From: JAPORY01 sp965215385
GTDB lineage: Bacteria; Pseudomonadota; Alphaproteobacteria; Rhodobacterales; Rhodobacteraceae
NCBI GenBank assembly: GCA_965215385.1
Contig: OZ244059.1
Span: 2,046,001-2,110,000 of the forward strand
Direction: 5' to 3'
Length of the DNA stretch: 64,000 bases
Shown here: piece by piece, positions 63,697 to 64,000 of the stretch
How positions within the stretch are numbered: position 1 is the first letter of the stretch
How the letters are laid out: each line of letters begins with the position of its first letter
Position numbers and translations under genes: made by a program
The notes under the pieces: model-generated
The model's input: the letters and a program-made list of their open reading frames with translations, nothing else
Databases searched by the model: none
What the model was told of the DNA's origin: nothing

Positions 63697-63737
63697 AGGA
63701 AAAAATCGGTCGTCCGATGAATTTTGCAAGAGGCTCA
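63697..63737. repeat. Outer end of the IS carrying the transposase
   Basis: The 41 bases match 13615-13655 at 36 positions, ending GATGAATTTTGCAAGAGGCTCA. The shared part stops at 63737, which marks the border of the insertion sequence; the lipoprotein reading frame starts within it. Confidence 0.65.
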
Positions 63738-64000
63738 AGCGAAAAATACATTTGGGCGATCTTAACGGTCGCCGGGCTGGTGCTGGCCGGGTGCGGGGGG
63801 TCAAGTAATAATGATCGCTTGAGTGAAGGTGAACTGATGCTTGAAAAGGATCGGGCGTCACATGGTCCTTCATCGACGCTATCCGGGAGATCATGCACCA
63901 GACCGGGCTGGCCGACCGGGTGCCGTCCGCGGGTGTGTCAGTTCGTCGACTCGGTGTTGCCGGGGTCGAGGGGGTTGGACAGCAGGCCGCCGTCCCCCCA
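63717..64000 (+). CDS. Start of a lipoprotein gene joined to an IS end (partial, probably frameshifted)
   Basis: ATG 63717 lies inside the IS end and reads MNFARGSSEKYIWAILTVAG, then LVLAGCGGSSNNDRLSEGEL. This is a good lipoprotein signal peptide with lipobox LAGC followed by a Gly-Ser-rich linker, as in TbpB-like surface lipoproteins. After about 45 residues protein-like sequence moves to another frame (WSFIDAIREIMHQTGLADRV), suggesting a frameshift, although the first frame stays open to the window edge. The natural start codon was probably replaced by the IS insertion. Confidence 0.5.
   Translation, partial: MNFARGSSEKYIWAILTVAGLVLAGCGGSSNNDRLSEGELMLEKDRASHGPSSTLSGRSCTRPGWPTGCRPRVCQFVDSVLPGSRGLDSRPPSP

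Overview
The window is a piece of an alphaproteobacterial chromosome that probably contains the replication origin. Three gene orders point to this class: hemJ-rho-mnmE-mnmG-rsmG-parA-parB on one side, maf-aroE-coaE-dnaQ with secB, fxsA, timA-like, smr and hslVU on the other, and further on trxA, addA-addB-murU-amgK-tsaE, ahcY, gpsA, tsaD and hemD. Single-copy core genes for replication, DNA repair, tRNA modification and heme synthesis are intact and tightly packed. Many intergenic stretches are long and look like decayed DNA, and expected partner genes (proC, mltA, hemC) are missing from their usual places. This suggests a lineage with moderate genome erosion, not an extreme endosymbiont. I cannot name the genus.

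Layout. 1-9.8 kb: tail of an NDUFAF5/BioC-like methyltransferase, hemH, a decayed stretch, a Panacea-type antitoxin with an overlapping unknown partner (candidate toxin-antitoxin pair), a CAP lipoprotein, an L,D-transpeptidase, a bacterial voltage-gated sodium channel, trxB, and the lgt-midA-pgeF operon facing ubiK. 9.8-13.8 kb: non-coding decay, ybjN, an IS605-type remnant, a repeat and a broken IS30 transposase. 13.8-28.5 kb: mutS, grpE, hrcA, rph-rdgB-hemW, then the leftward block parB/parA/rsmG/mnmG/mnmE/rho/hemJ with two parS sites. 28.45-28.92 kb: an AT-rich gap with a DnaA box, the candidate oriC. 28.9-37.3 kb: rightward maf (broken by an amber codon)-aroE-coaE-dnaQ, then secB, fxsA, timA, smr and hslV-membrane protein-hslU. 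37.7-49.7 kb: a molybdenum hydroxylase pair, trxA, addAB, and the murU/amgK cell-wall recycling genes with tsaE. 50-60.3 kb: a SCO1-like protein, a regulator, an HD phosphohydrolase, ahcY, gpsA, an AT-rich restriction-modification pair inserted before tsaD, and hemD. 60.3-64 kb: a mobile-element junk zone with a TbpB-like fragment, two related coiled-coil membrane peptides, a resolvase scrap, an intact IS5-superfamily transposase and the start of a lipoprotein.

How the parts fit. ParA, ParB and the parS sites serve origin segregation and lie 1.5-8 kb from the candidate origin. A hand count of a few 60-base lines agrees with a leading-strand switch there: rightward genes are G-rich to the right but neutral to the left, and leftward genes show the mirror pattern. 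MnmE and MnmG form one tRNA-modifying complex, HslV and HslU one protease, AddA and AddB one helicase-nuclease, and AmgK and MurU one recycling route. Strain-variable functions (candidate toxin-antitoxin, restriction-modification, surface lipoproteins) sit in the decayed or IS-rich gaps. No tRNA, rRNA, CRISPR array or riboswitch was recognised.
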